DNA from: Opitutaceae bacterium
GTDB taxonomy: Bacteria > Verrucomicrobiota > Verrucomicrobiia > Opitutales > Opitutaceae
Direction of reading: 5' to 3'
Assembly: GCA_003151515.1 (NCBI GenBank)
Contig: PLXS01000001.1
Span: 1 to 64,000 of the forward strand
Length of the DNA: 64,000 nt
Shown here: positions 56,134 through 64,000 of the stretch, in pieces
Layout: the number at the start of each line of letters is the position of its first letter
Position numbering within the stretch: position 1 is the stretch's first letter
Program-made: the position numbers and the translations under genes
Notes under the pieces: generated by a model
Told to the model about the DNA's origin: nothing
The model's input: only the letters and a program-made list of their open reading frames with translations
The model's database searches: none

Positions 56134-59010
56134 ATGCCGCCGCCGATGAGACCAACGATCGCGACACTGCTGCTGGTCGCGTTCCTTATCCCTTCGTTCG
56201 CATCAGCCGGGCCGGCATTCCGCCAGGAGCGGGTCGTGGTCTTCGGCACCGGGCACACCACGACGCGCAAGGAGGGGAATGCGAACGGGGTCGACGAACA
56301 GGCCTACTCGAGGGACCTGATCGATATCGTGGCGAAGGCGGCCAACATCAGGTACCGGACGGTCGAACTGGGCTCCTGGAACGAGATGGTGGCCGCGCTG
56401 GCGAACGGCCAGATCGACGTGATACCGACGGTCGCCCGGCTCCCGGAGCGAGCGAGCACGATGCTCTTCACGGTCCCCCATGTCCGGGGCGCCCTGGTCC
56501 TCGTCGTCCGCTCCGACTCCCCGTTGCCGGCGACGATCGCGGACCTGGCGGGCAAGCGCCTCGTCGTCAGGAAGGATTCGGTCAACTACGACTACGCCGA
56601 GAGGCACGGGCTGCTCAGGAACGCTCTCATCTTCGAATCGGGGCCGGCGAGCGAGGAACTTCTGCGCGTCGCCGACGGAAGCGCTGACGCCACCATCCTC
56701 AATGAGTTCTCCGCGCTCGGCCAGATGGAGCGCCTGGGCCTGGGCGGCAAACTGTCGGTTGCGATGACCCTTCCCGAATCGATCAGCGACTTCTGCATGG
56801 CCGTTCGCCCGAACGACGGCGAGCTTCTGGCCCAGCTGAACGAGGGGCTCTTCCTCGCCGAGCAGCGCGGCGAGCTTCGCCGCAACTATGAGAAGTGGTT
56901 CCGTGGCTTTGAGTCGTCCGGCGCCCTTCAGGCCAGCATCAAGCGATGGATACTGTTCGGCAGCGAGGCCGCCCTGCTTGTCGCGATCGCGGCATGGGGC
57001 TGGTTCCGCTATCACCTGCGCAACGCCAGGCTGCGCACCGCCGAGATCGCGCGCCTCGTAGAGGCGCGCACGGCGGAGCTTGCCGCCGCGAACGGCCAGC
57101 TGCGCAACTCGGAGGAGAAGTTCTCGAAGGCGTTTCTTGCGAGCCCCGACGGCATATGCATTACGCGGACCTCGGACGACACGTTCATCGACGTGAACGG
57201 CGGCTTCACCGGGTTGTTCGGGTACGGCCGCGAGGAGATCCTGGGAAAGACTGCGATCGGCCTTGGAATGTGGATCTCGAGCAAGGAGCGGCTGAGGCTG
57301 ATGGACGTGCTGCGCAGGGGCGAGAGCGTGCGCAACACCCCGCACCTCTTCCGCAGGAAGGACGGCGAGGTGCGCACCGGGTCCGTTTCGATGGACCGCA
57401 TCAGGGTGGGCGACGAGGACTGCACGGTGTCCATAATCAGGGACATCACCGACAGCGAGAGGGCCAGCGCGGCCCTGCGCGAGAGCGAGGTCCGCTTCCG
57501 AACGCTCGTCGAGTCGGCGCCCGAGGCGATCGTCGTGTTCGACGGCGACACCCGGCAGGTCACCGACGCCAATGAGAACGCCCTTCAGATGTTCGAGGCC
57601 ACGAGGGAGGAGCTCCTCGCGTCGGACATCGAGAGGCTGGCCCCCACACTGCAGCCGGACGGGCGGCCGACGGACGCGGTCATCCGCGAGCTGACGCACC
57701 GCACCCTCGTCGGGGACGCCCCCACCGTCGAGTGGGCGATCCAGGGCATGAAGGGCAAGCGCATGACCGTTGAGCTGCGGCTGGTCAGGCTGCCCTCGGC
57801 CAGCCGAAACCTGCTCAGGGGCTCCCTGATAGACATCAGCGAGCGCAGGCGCCTCGAGGAGCAGCTGCGCCAGGCCCAGCGCATGGAGGCGATAGGGCAC
57901 CTCGCCGGGGGGATCGCCCACGACTTCAACAACATCCTGACCGTGATCCAGTGCAACACCTCGCTGCTGCTGAGCGACGACGCGTTCCCGAAGGAGTTCC
58001 GAGACGCGATCGAGCAGATCGAGCAGAGCAGCACCTTTGCCGCGGGGCTGACGCGCCAGCTCCTCGTCTTCAGCCGCAAGCAGGTGATCCAGAGGACGAG
58101 CGTCGACGTGAAGTCCGTGATCCAGCAGACCACGCGCCTGCTCGGTCGCGTGATAGGCGAGAACATCGCCCTGAGCGTCCAGGTCCCGGGCGACCTGCCG
58201 CCCGCGTTTGCGGACACCGGCATGATCGAGCAGGTGCTGCTTAACCTTGCGATTAACTCCCGCGACGCGATGCCCTCCGGCGGCCGCCTCACCATCGCCG
58301 CCGGCGTGGTGGACCGCGACGCCGCCTACATCAAGAGGGTTCCCCAGGCCCTGCCCGGGCGCCACATCTGCATCGCCGTTACCGACACCGGGACCGGCAT
58401 CGCCCCGGAGATACGCAACCGGATATTCGATCCGTTCTTCACCACCAAGGAATTGGGAAAGGGCACGGGCCTGGGCCTGGCCACAGTCTACGGGATCGTG
58501 CAGCAGCACAAGGGATGGATCGAGGTCGACTCGACGCCTGGCGTGGGCACGGAGTTCAGGATCCATTTCCCGTGCGTCGTCGAGTCGGCGCGGGACTCGA
58601 GCCTGGCGAGCTCCCCGAGCCGCCACCCCTGGTCCACCACGGGGACAATCCTCGTCGTCGAGGACGAGGCGCTGGTGCGCCTCACGGCGTGCTCGATCCT
58701 GCAGAACAGCGGGTACAGGGTGCTGGACGCGCCCTCGCCCCAGGCGGCGCTCACGCTCTGGAAGACGGAGAAGGACTCTATCAACCTTGTCCTGTCCGAC
58801 GTCGTCATGCCCGGCGGCATGTCCGGGCGCGACATGGTCGATAGGCTGAGGCGCGACCGGCCCGACCTGAAGGTGGTGTACACCAGCGGCTACAGCTCGG
58901 ATTTCCTCGGAAGGGACTTCAACCGCTCTTCCTCGGATCACTTCCTGCAGAAGCCGTTCGGCGCGGCCGAACTGAGGCGCGCCATCGTCGACTGCCTCAG
59001 GGCGGTCTAG
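56134..59010 (+). CDS. Hybrid sensor histidine kinase with periplasmic SBP domain
   Basis: A 958-residue protein: a signal peptide (about 1-26), a family-3 solute-binding domain (about 30-255), one transmembrane helix (about 270-290), a short coiled coil, and two PAS domains (about 325-440 and 450-570). The histidine kinase follows, with H-box [11 protein letters not shown] (His about 595), N-box [11 protein letters not shown] (about 704), DTGTGI and [13 protein letters not shown]. The C-terminal receiver (about 839-955) has VEDEALV, phospho-Asp in LSDVVMPG (about 890), TSGYS and KPF. Its periplasmic domain probably senses an amino acid or similar small ligand. No separate output regulator lies beside it. 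Confidence 0.93.
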   Translation: MPPPMRPTIATLLLVAFLIPSFASAGPAFRQERVVVFGTGHTTTRKEGNANGVDEQAYSRDLIDIVAKAANIRYRTVELGSWNEMVAALANGQIDVIPTVARLPERASTMLFTVPHVRGALVLVVRSDSPLPATIADLAGKRLVVRKDSVNYDYAERHGLLRNALIFESGPASEELLRVADGSADATILNEFSALGQMERLGLGGKLSVAMTLPESISDFCMAVRPNDGELLAQLNEGLFLAEQRGELRRNYEKWFRGFESSGALQASIKRWILFGSEAALLVAIAAWGWFRYHLRNARLRTAEIARLVEARTAELAAANGQLRNSEEKFSKAFLASPDGICITRTSDDTFIDVNGGFTGLFGYGREEILGKTAIGLGMWISSKERLRLMDVLRRGESVRNTPHLFRRKDGEVRTGSVSMDRIRVGDEDCTVSIIRDITDSERASAALRESEVRFRTLVESAPEAIVVFDGDTRQVTDANENALQMFEATREELLASDIERLAPTLQPDGRPTDAVIRELTHRTLVGDAPTVEWAIQGMKGKRMTVELRLVRLPSASRNLLRGSLIDISERRRLEEQLRQAQRMEAIGHLAGGIAHDFNNILTVIQCNTSLLLSDDAFPKEFRDAIEQIEQSSTFAAGLTRQLLVFSRKQVIQRTSVDVKSVIQQTTRLLGRVIGENIALSVQVPGDLPPAFADTGMIEQVLLNLAINSRDAMPSGGRLTIAAGVVDRDAAYIKRVPQALPGRHICIAVTDTGTGIAPEIRNRIFDPFFTTKELGKGTGLGLATVYGIVQQHKGWIEVDSTPGVGTEFRIHFPCVVESARDSSLASSPSRHPWSTTGTILVVEDEALVRLTACSILQNSGYRVLDAPSPQAALTLWKTEKDSINLVLSDVVMPGGMSGRDMVDRLRRDRPDLKVVYTSGYSSDFLGRDFNRSSSDHFLQKPFGAAELRRAIVDCLRAV

Positions 59011-59067
59011 CGCCCGCGCCGACGATAACGGTTGAAACGCTGCCGGGGTCTTTGCCACCCTGCAGCC

Positions 59068-60375
59068 ATGCGCGCAAACCCCATGCTGCTCCTTCGCACG
59101 CTCGTCATAGCCGGAACCTTCGCGCTCCTTGCGGCCCCCGTGCCCGCCGAGCCCGCGGCCACGCCGCAGTCGCCGGCGAAGGCCCCGGAGAACCCCCTCG
59201 CAATCCCCGCGACCGACGACGGCCTCCCGGGCGCGGGCCCGATCCGGCGCTTTGACTGGTTCAGGAACCTGTGGCTTGAGCGACGCACGGCATGGGCCGC
59301 CGAGGTCGGAAAGGACCAGGGGGCGCTCGTCTTCCTGGGCGACTCGATCACCCAGGGCTGGGGCGACGTCGGGAGCAGCTTTCCGGGCATCAAGGTGGCC
59401 AACCGGGGCATTAGCGGGGACACGACGCGCGGCGTGCTCATCCGCCTCGAGGGCGACGTCCTGGCGCTCAATCCCGCCGGGGTCGTGCTGCTGATCGGCA
59501 CCAACGACCTGGAGGAGAAGGCCGAGCCGGAGGTGGTGGCCTCGAACATGCGCCTCATCATAGCGGCGCTGCGCAAGCGCAGCCCCACGATGCCCGTCGT
59601 GCTATGCCTCGTCTTCCCAAGCTCGGACGCAAAGTCCAGGCCGGCGGCCAAGATCCGCCAGGTGAACGCCCTCTACAGGGAGGCGGTCGCCGACGACCCG
59701 CAGGTAACGGTCCTCGACACCTGGTCGCTTTTTGCCGACGTGCATGGCGACGCCAAGGAGGCCGAGATGCCCGACCTCCTGCACCCGGACATCCTAGGCT
59801 ACGCCAGGTGGGCCGCGGCGCTTCGGCCCGTGCTTGAGACCGCCGGGCTCGCGCCCGCGTGGCCCGACGACTTTGTTCCCGAGCCTGGATTCGAGAGCCT
59901 GTTCAACGGCAGGGACCTGACAGGGTGGGGGTACGAGGCAGGCGCCCCCATGGACGGCAAGACGGCGAGTGGCGACGGCCGCTACATCGTTCGCAACGGC
60001 CGGCTGGTCGTCACCGTCTCCCGTGCCGGCCAGCGATACGTGAAGCTTTGGACGACGAGGCGGTTCCCGAAAGACTTCACCCTGAAGCTCGAGTTCCGGG
60101 CGAGCCCGAACGCCGACAGCGGCATCTTCGTGCGTGAGCCCCAGCTTCAGTGCCGCGACTTCACGATCGCCGGGCCGTTCGCCCTGCTGCGCCACTACCG
60201 GCCGCTCGACTGGAACGAGATCGTCGTGACGGTCAGGGGAGGCCTGGCCCACTGCACATGCAACGGCGAGGTGCTTGTCGACGCGATGCCTGTTCCGGCC
60301 ACCGGGTCGATTGGCCTCGAAAGCGACCGTGGGCAGATGGAGTACCGCAGGATCCGCGTCCAGGAGGCGCCCTGA
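59068..60375 (+). CDS. GDSL hydrolase fused to DUF1080 (3-keto-disaccharide hydrolase-like)
   Basis: A 435-residue secreted protein. After the signal peptide (about 1-28), residues about 75-265 are an SGNH/GDSL hydrolase with FLGDSITQGW (Ser), GISGDT (Gly), GTNDL (Asn) and LLHPDILGY (His). Residues about 272-435 are a DUF1080 concanavalin-like domain (FESLFNGRDLTGWG), the family of 3-keto-disaccharide hydrolases. The fusion suggests deacylation plus glycan cleavage or binding. A Gfo/Idh/MocA oxidoreductase gene starts 34 bp later, the usual partner for 3-keto-sugar formation. Confidence 0.87.
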   Translation: MRANPMLLLRTLVIAGTFALLAAPVPAEPAATPQSPAKAPENPLAIPATDDGLPGAGPIRRFDWFRNLWLERRTAWAAEVGKDQGALVFLGDSITQGWGDVGSSFPGIKVANRGISGDTTRGVLIRLEGDVLALNPAGVVLLIGTNDLEEKAEPEVVASNMRLIIAALRKRSPTMPVVLCLVFPSSDAKSRPAAKIRQVNALYREAVADDPQVTVLDTWSLFADVHGDAKEAEMPDLLHPDILGYARWAAALRPVLETAGLAPAWPDDFVPEPGFESLFNGRDLTGWGYEAGAPMDGKTASGDGRYIVRNGRLVVTVSRAGQRYVKLWTTRRFPKDFTLKLEFRASPNADSGIFVREPQLQCRDFTIAGPFALLRHYRPLDWNEIVVTVRGGLAHCTCNGEVLVDAMPVPATGSIGLESDRGQMEYRRIRVQEAP

Positions 60376-60408
60376 CGGGCGGACCCCGTTGTCGCGCCGC
60401 GGTCGTGC

Positions 60409-61455
60409 ATGAGCGTCCAGGGACACCTTAGGGGCCGCGGAACCGTCAGGTGGGGCATCATCGGCTGCGGCGATGTCACCGAGGTGAAGAGCGGGCCCGG
60501 CTTGCGCAAGGCGGCGGGCTCGCGGCTCGTGGCGGTCATGCGGCGAAACGGGGCGCTCGCTGCGGACTACGCGAGGCGCCACGGCGTCCCGCGCTGGTAC
60601 GACAGGGCCGACGCCCTGATCTCCGACCCGGAGGTCGACGCGGTCTACATCGCGACGCCCCCGGACGCGCACGAGCAGTATGCCCTGGCGGTGGCCGCCG
60701 CGGGCAAGCCCGCGTACGTGGAGAAGCCGATGGCGCGGTGCGCGGTCGAGTGCGACCGGATGGTCGCCGCGTTCGCGGCCGCCCGTCTGCCTCTCTTCGT
60801 GGCCTACTACAGGCGGCGCCTTCCCGGCTTCGTCAGGGTGAAGGAGCTAATCGACTCGGGCGCCCTGGGCCGCTTGACCGGCGCGACCTGGCGCCTGGCG
60901 GAACCTTTCCACAGGAAAGGGCCCACGTGGCGGGTCGACGCCCGGATCGCGGGCGCCGGGCACTTCCTGGACCTGGGTTCGCATGCCCTGGACCTGCTGG
61001 ACCACTTCCTGGGGCCGCTCTCGGAGGTCCGGGGGGCGGCTTCCAACGTGGCGTCGGATTACGCGGTCGAGGACCTGGTCTCGATGGGCTTTCGCGCCGC
61101 AGGCGGCCTCTTGGGGACGGTCTCCTGCAACTTCGCGAGCGCGACAAGGGACGACATGATGCAGATCACGGGAACAGACGGGGAGGTTTCCTTTCCCGTC
61201 TTCAGGTCGGAGCCGATCCGCTGCGAGGGTCCCGCGGGGGTCCAGCTGATGGACCTGCCTTACCCGGCCCATGTGGCACAGCCGCTCATCCAAACCGTGG
61301 TCGACGACCTGCTCGGCCTCGGCACGTGCCCGAGCACGGGCGAGTCCGCGCGAAGGACCTCCAGAGTAATGGACCAGGTCCTCGAGGATTACTACGGCGG
61401 CCGGTCCGATGCCTTCTGGGAGCGTCCCGAGACCTGGCCGGGCCGCCGGGCCTAG
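60409..61455 (+). CDS. Gfo/Idh/MocA-family oxidoreductase
   Basis: A 348-residue NAD(P)-dependent sugar oxidoreductase. The Rossmann start WGIIGCGDVTE (about residues 15-25), AVYIATPPDAHEQYAL, AYVEKPMARC (EKP, about 108), and a substrate domain with AGAGHFLDLGSHALDLLDH carrying the usual Asp/His pair are all present. Unlike the oxidoreductase at 32524-33756, the N-terminus is complete. It has no signal peptide, so it acts in the cytoplasm. It is probably co-transcribed with the GDSL-DUF1080 gene 34 bp upstream. Confidence 0.9.
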   Translation: MSVQGHLRGRGTVRWGIIGCGDVTEVKSGPGLRKAAGSRLVAVMRRNGALAADYARRHGVPRWYDRADALISDPEVDAVYIATPPDAHEQYALAVAAAGKPAYVEKPMARCAVECDRMVAAFAAARLPLFVAYYRRRLPGFVRVKELIDSGALGRLTGATWRLAEPFHRKGPTWRVDARIAGAGHFLDLGSHALDLLDHFLGPLSEVRGAASNVASDYAVEDLVSMGFRAAGGLLGTVSCNFASATRDDMMQITGTDGEVSFPVFRSEPIRCEGPAGVQLMDLPYPAHVAQPLIQTVVDDLLGLGTCPSTGESARRTSRVMDQVLEDYYGGRSDAFWERPETWPGRRA

Positions 61456-61539
61456 GGCCCCGCAGGGGGACGCGCCCATCCTGCCGCCGCGTTGCCGCGG
61501 TTGCCTGCGCTCCCGGAATCGCGCAATGTCCCCGTCCGC

Positions 61540-63372
61540 ATGACCTCAAGGGCGGCTGCCGCATCCGGCCCGATGGAACCGGCGCGCGCAGGGCGCTCCG
61601 GCCGCTGGACCACGCTGGCATGCGCCGCGACCCTTGCCGCAGCGCCGGCCTTGGCCTACTGGCGGACCTTCGGGGTCCCTCTGGTCTTCGACGACATCCC
61701 CTCGATCGCGTCTAATCCCACGATCCGCCACCTGGGCACCTCCCTTTTTCCCCCGGCCGGCTCAACCGTGGGGGGCCGGCCCGTCCTCAACCTTTCCCTG
61801 GCCGTCAACTACGCGATAAGCGGCACGGCGGTGTGGAGCTACCACGCCCTGAACCTGCTGATCCACATCCTCTCTGGGCTCGCGCTCTTCGGCATCGTGA
61901 GGCGAACGCCGTCGCCGCGCCTGGCCGGGGCGCCCACGCTTGCCGCGCTTTCGGTCGCCCTCCTTTGGGTCCTGCATCCCCTGGACACCGAGTCGGTCAC
62001 CTACATCGCGCAGAGGGCCGAGTCGCTCATGGGCCTCTTCTACCTCGTGACGCTTTACAGCTTTATCCGCGGTTCAGGCGATGGCGGGTGGCGGGGGTGC
62101 GCATGGCAATTCGTCGCTGTGGCGGCCTGCGCCCTAGGGATGGCGACCAAGGAGGTGATGGTGACGGCGCCGGTCATTGTCCTTCTTTACGACCGCGCCT
62201 TTCTCTCTGGCAGCTTCCGCGATGCGCTTCGGCTGCGCAGCTGGGCCTACGCCGGGCTTGCGGCCTCGTGGCTCGTCCTGGTCCTGCTGGTTCTGCCGGC
62301 GCACGGCCGCGCCAACACGGCCGGATTCGGAAGCGCCGTGCCTTGGCACGGCTACGCCCTGACCCAGCTGGCCGCCGTCTCGAGGTACCTCGGCCTTTGT
62401 TTCTGGCCAAGCCCCCTTGTCTTCGACTACGGCACGGATGTCGTCGCGCTGTCGCAGGGGCTGCTCCCTTGCGGCCTGCTCGTTTCGTCCCTGCTCGCCC
62501 TGACGGCATGGGCCCTCGTTCGGCGGCCGGCGCTGGGCTTCCTCGGCGCATGCTTCTTTCTGATTCTCGCGCCAAGCTCCAGCATCGTCCCGGTCGCGAC
62601 CCAGACGATGGCCGAGCACCGGATGTATCTTCCGCTGATTCCGCTCGTGGTCCTTGCTGTGGTCGGGATCCGCGGCGCCTTCGGCAGGGCCGCGTGGGCC
62701 GCCGTCTCCGCCATTGCTCTCGCCCTGCTTGGGGCGACCTGGCAGCGCAACGAAACCTACCGGAGCGCGGAGAGCCTCTGGAGCGACACGGTGAGAAAGC
62801 GGCCGGGCAACGAGCGGGCGCACCTCAACCTCGCCCTCGAGCTGCAGAAATCCCCCGGGCACCAGCACGAAGCAATCGCCCAGCTCGAGGAGGCCGTGCG
62901 CCTGAACCCGGGCTACGCCGAGGCCCACAACGACCTCGGCTGCGTCCTTGAGGCTATCCCCGGCCGCGCGAACGAGGCGGTCAACCAATGCGAACAGGCC
63001 CTTCGGCTGGATCCGGAGTACGCCGACGCCCATTACAACCTGGGCAACGCGCTTTGCGACCAGGGCCGCACCCAGGAGGCGACCGCGCATTACAGGGAGG
63101 CCCTGAGAATCAGGCCGGATTTTCCGGAGGCCCATTGCAATCTGGCGAGCGCCCTGGGCTCGCTGGGCCGGAGGGCGGACGCCATCGCGCAGTATGAGGA
63201 GGCGCTGCGGCTGCTGCCGGACGACCCCACGATCCACTATGACCTCGCCCTGGAGCTCCTCAGGGACCCGGGCCGAAAGGGCGAGGCGATGTGGCACCTT
63301 GCGAAGGTCGTGCGGCTGCAGCCTGACAACGCCTCGGCGCGCCGGTTGCTCGAGCAGGCGAAAGCGCAGTGA
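61540..63372 (+). CDS. TMTC-like polytopic membrane protein with C-terminal TPRs (resident copy)
   Basis: A 610-residue paralogue of the gene at 25843-28110. It shares LVFDDIPSI (Asp51/Asp52), NPTIRHLG, GGRPVLNLSLAVNY, YHALNLLIHI, ESVTYIAQRAESLMGLFYLV and TMAEHRMYLPLI. About 9-11 transmembrane helices fill the first 420 residues, with about five TPR units after that, three fewer than the other copy. GC content and codon use match the surrounding chromosome, so this is likely the resident gene. The GT-C-like acidic pair suggests a lipid-linked sugar transferase; the acceptor is unknown. The start at 61540 is the first ATG; a TTG at 61492 would add 16 residues. Confidence 0.78.
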   Translation: MTSRAAAASGPMEPARAGRSGRWTTLACAATLAAAPALAYWRTFGVPLVFDDIPSIASNPTIRHLGTSLFPPAGSTVGGRPVLNLSLAVNYAISGTAVWSYHALNLLIHILSGLALFGIVRRTPSPRLAGAPTLAALSVALLWVLHPLDTESVTYIAQRAESLMGLFYLVTLYSFIRGSGDGGWRGCAWQFVAVAACALGMATKEVMVTAPVIVLLYDRAFLSGSFRDALRLRSWAYAGLAASWLVLVLLVLPAHGRANTAGFGSAVPWHGYALTQLAAVSRYLGLCFWPSPLVFDYGTDVVALSQGLLPCGLLVSSLLALTAWALVRRPALGFLGACFFLILAPSSSIVPVATQTMAEHRMYLPLIPLVVLAVVGIRGAFGRAAWAAVSAIALALLGATWQRNETYRSAESLWSDTVRKRPGNERAHLNLALELQKSPGHQHEAIAQLEEAVRLNPGYAEAHNDLGCVLEAIPGRANEAVNQCEQALRLDPEYADAHYNLGNALCDQGRTQEATAHYREALRIRPDFPEAHCNLASALGSLGRRADAIAQYEEALRLLPDDPTIHYDLALELLRDPGRKGEAMWHLAKVVRLQPDNASARRLLEQAKAQ

Positions 63373-63532
63373 CCGCCCCCGGATGCGGCGCAGCCGGTTG
63401 GGGCGACGGTGTCTGTCGTGTTACAAAAGACTTTGAATTGCAATGCGTTGGCTGCAATTGACACCCGGTGGCTGGTGTTTCAGCCTTACAGCATACCCAG
63501 TTCCGGCGATGGCCGTCGCCGGCATGACCAAC

Positions 63533-63949
63533 ATGAAACTCACGAGAATCCTCATTGGCTTATTCCTTGCGGGCGCGGCGGGCCTTTTCACCCAGGGCTG
63601 CGCGGGCGACATGCGCGCGACCAACAGCGGCGTCACGACCCTTGAGAACTACATGGAAGGGCGTTTTGTCCCGATGCAGGTGTTCACGACACAGGACGTC
63701 ATCTGCTTCTACGTCAGCGTCACCTGGCAGGATGTCACGCAGGAGGCGGGCTACCGGTACGTGGTGTGGAACTGGTACAAGGGCGGGAATCTCGTCGTTC
63801 ACCAGGAAAACGATCGCGCCTACTTCAAGGGCGCCCCGAACACGCGCGTGCTCAAGCGGCCCGCTTCGGCCCTGGGCACCGGGCACTTCAGGGCCGAATG
63901 CCTGATCGGCGGCGAGAAGATGGCCGAGGCCGAGTTCGACATCAGGTGA
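63533..63949 (+). CDS. Small putative lipoprotein
   Basis: A 138-residue protein. MKLTRILIGLFLAGAAGLF followed by TQGC gives a type II signal peptide with lipobox Cys near residue 23. The mature part (LENYMEGRFVPMQVFTTQDV onward) looks like one beta-sandwich domain of about 110 residues with VVWNWYKGG and GHFRAEC strands. An ATG at 63524 would add three residues. No family is recognised. An A/T-richer upstream region (63415-63460) shares a motif with that before the ACP gene. Confidence 0.6.
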   Translation: MKLTRILIGLFLAGAAGLFTQGCAGDMRATNSGVTTLENYMEGRFVPMQVFTTQDVICFYVSVTWQDVTQEAGYRYVVWNWYKGGNLVVHQENDRAYFKGAPNTRVLKRPASALGTGHFRAECLIGGEKMAEAEFDIR

Positions 63950-64000
63950 CGCCGGCCCACGGCGGCCGCACGGGGTCCAATTGGAAAAGGCCAGGGGCGG

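Noticed and set aside
56203-59058. A 951-codon open frame antisense to the histidine kinase gene
   Set aside because: High-GC coding DNA commonly leaves a long stop-free antisense frame. The + strand protein has clear kinase domains and the antisense product is low-complexity, rich in Arg, Gly, Asp and Val, with no domain.

Overview
The window is high-GC bacterial chromosome, most likely from the Verrucomicrobiota (Opitutae/Opitutaceae-like). Support for this comes from the duplicated C-terminal surface-protein module of the large Ig-like protein, a FecI/FecR/TonB-receptor set with STN domains, SufS-SufU, a tiny bS22/mS38-type ribosomal protein, and a GDSL-DUF1080 protein next to Gfo/Idh/MocA oxidoreductases. 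The taxonomic call is inference: no 16S gene is present.

Layout. 1-589: 3' part of an IS200/IS605-type tnpB with its right-end hairpin. 640-5686: gyrB-gyrA operon (minus). 5839-10894: triple TonB_C protein, zinc-ribbon protein, RNase P RNA, a secreted phosphodiesterase, a GNAT and rpsT. 10908-16944: AddB/AddA-like helicase-nuclease pair. 17023-17156: bS22-like protein and a terminator. 17318-25317: a pilM-N-O-P-secretin cluster followed by an Ig-repeat surface protein. 25321-28204: a newly recognised composite element bounded by IS66-type ends and a perfect 8-bp target duplication, carrying a TMTC-like membrane/TPR protein gene. 28284-35751: polyprenyl synthase, an ECF sigma factor with putative anti-sigma, fumarase, an oxidoreductase, arabinose-5-phosphate isomerase and a LysM lipoprotein. 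35748-48283: a reductive pyrimidine degradation region. 48302-49995: sufS-sufU. 50329-55227: fecI-fecR-TonB receptor. 55547-63949: acyl carrier protein, hybrid histidine kinase, GDSL-DUF1080 protein with oxidoreductase, a second TMTC-like TPR protein, and a lipoprotein.

How the genes work together. The clearest pathway is reductive uracil/thymine catabolism. An NCS1 permease imports the base. PreA-type dihydropyrimidine dehydrogenase, dihydropyrimidinase and an M20 N-carbamoyl-beta-alanine amidohydrolase convert it to beta-alanine or beta-aminoisobutyrate. A class III aminotransferase and an MmsA-type CoA-acylating dehydrogenase finish the route. PreA here lacks the C-terminal ferredoxin domain and no PreT is nearby, so its electron donor is unknown. 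A second likely unit is GDSL-DUF1080 plus Gfo/Idh/MocA, suggestive of 3-keto-sugar glycan chemistry. The pil-like cluster supplies a secretin and its inner-membrane platform, but no motor ATPase or pilin is in the window.

The strongest new observation is the composite IS66-type element at 25321-28204. Its cargo has much lower GC than its neighbours and is a divergent paralogue of the resident gene at 61540-63372.
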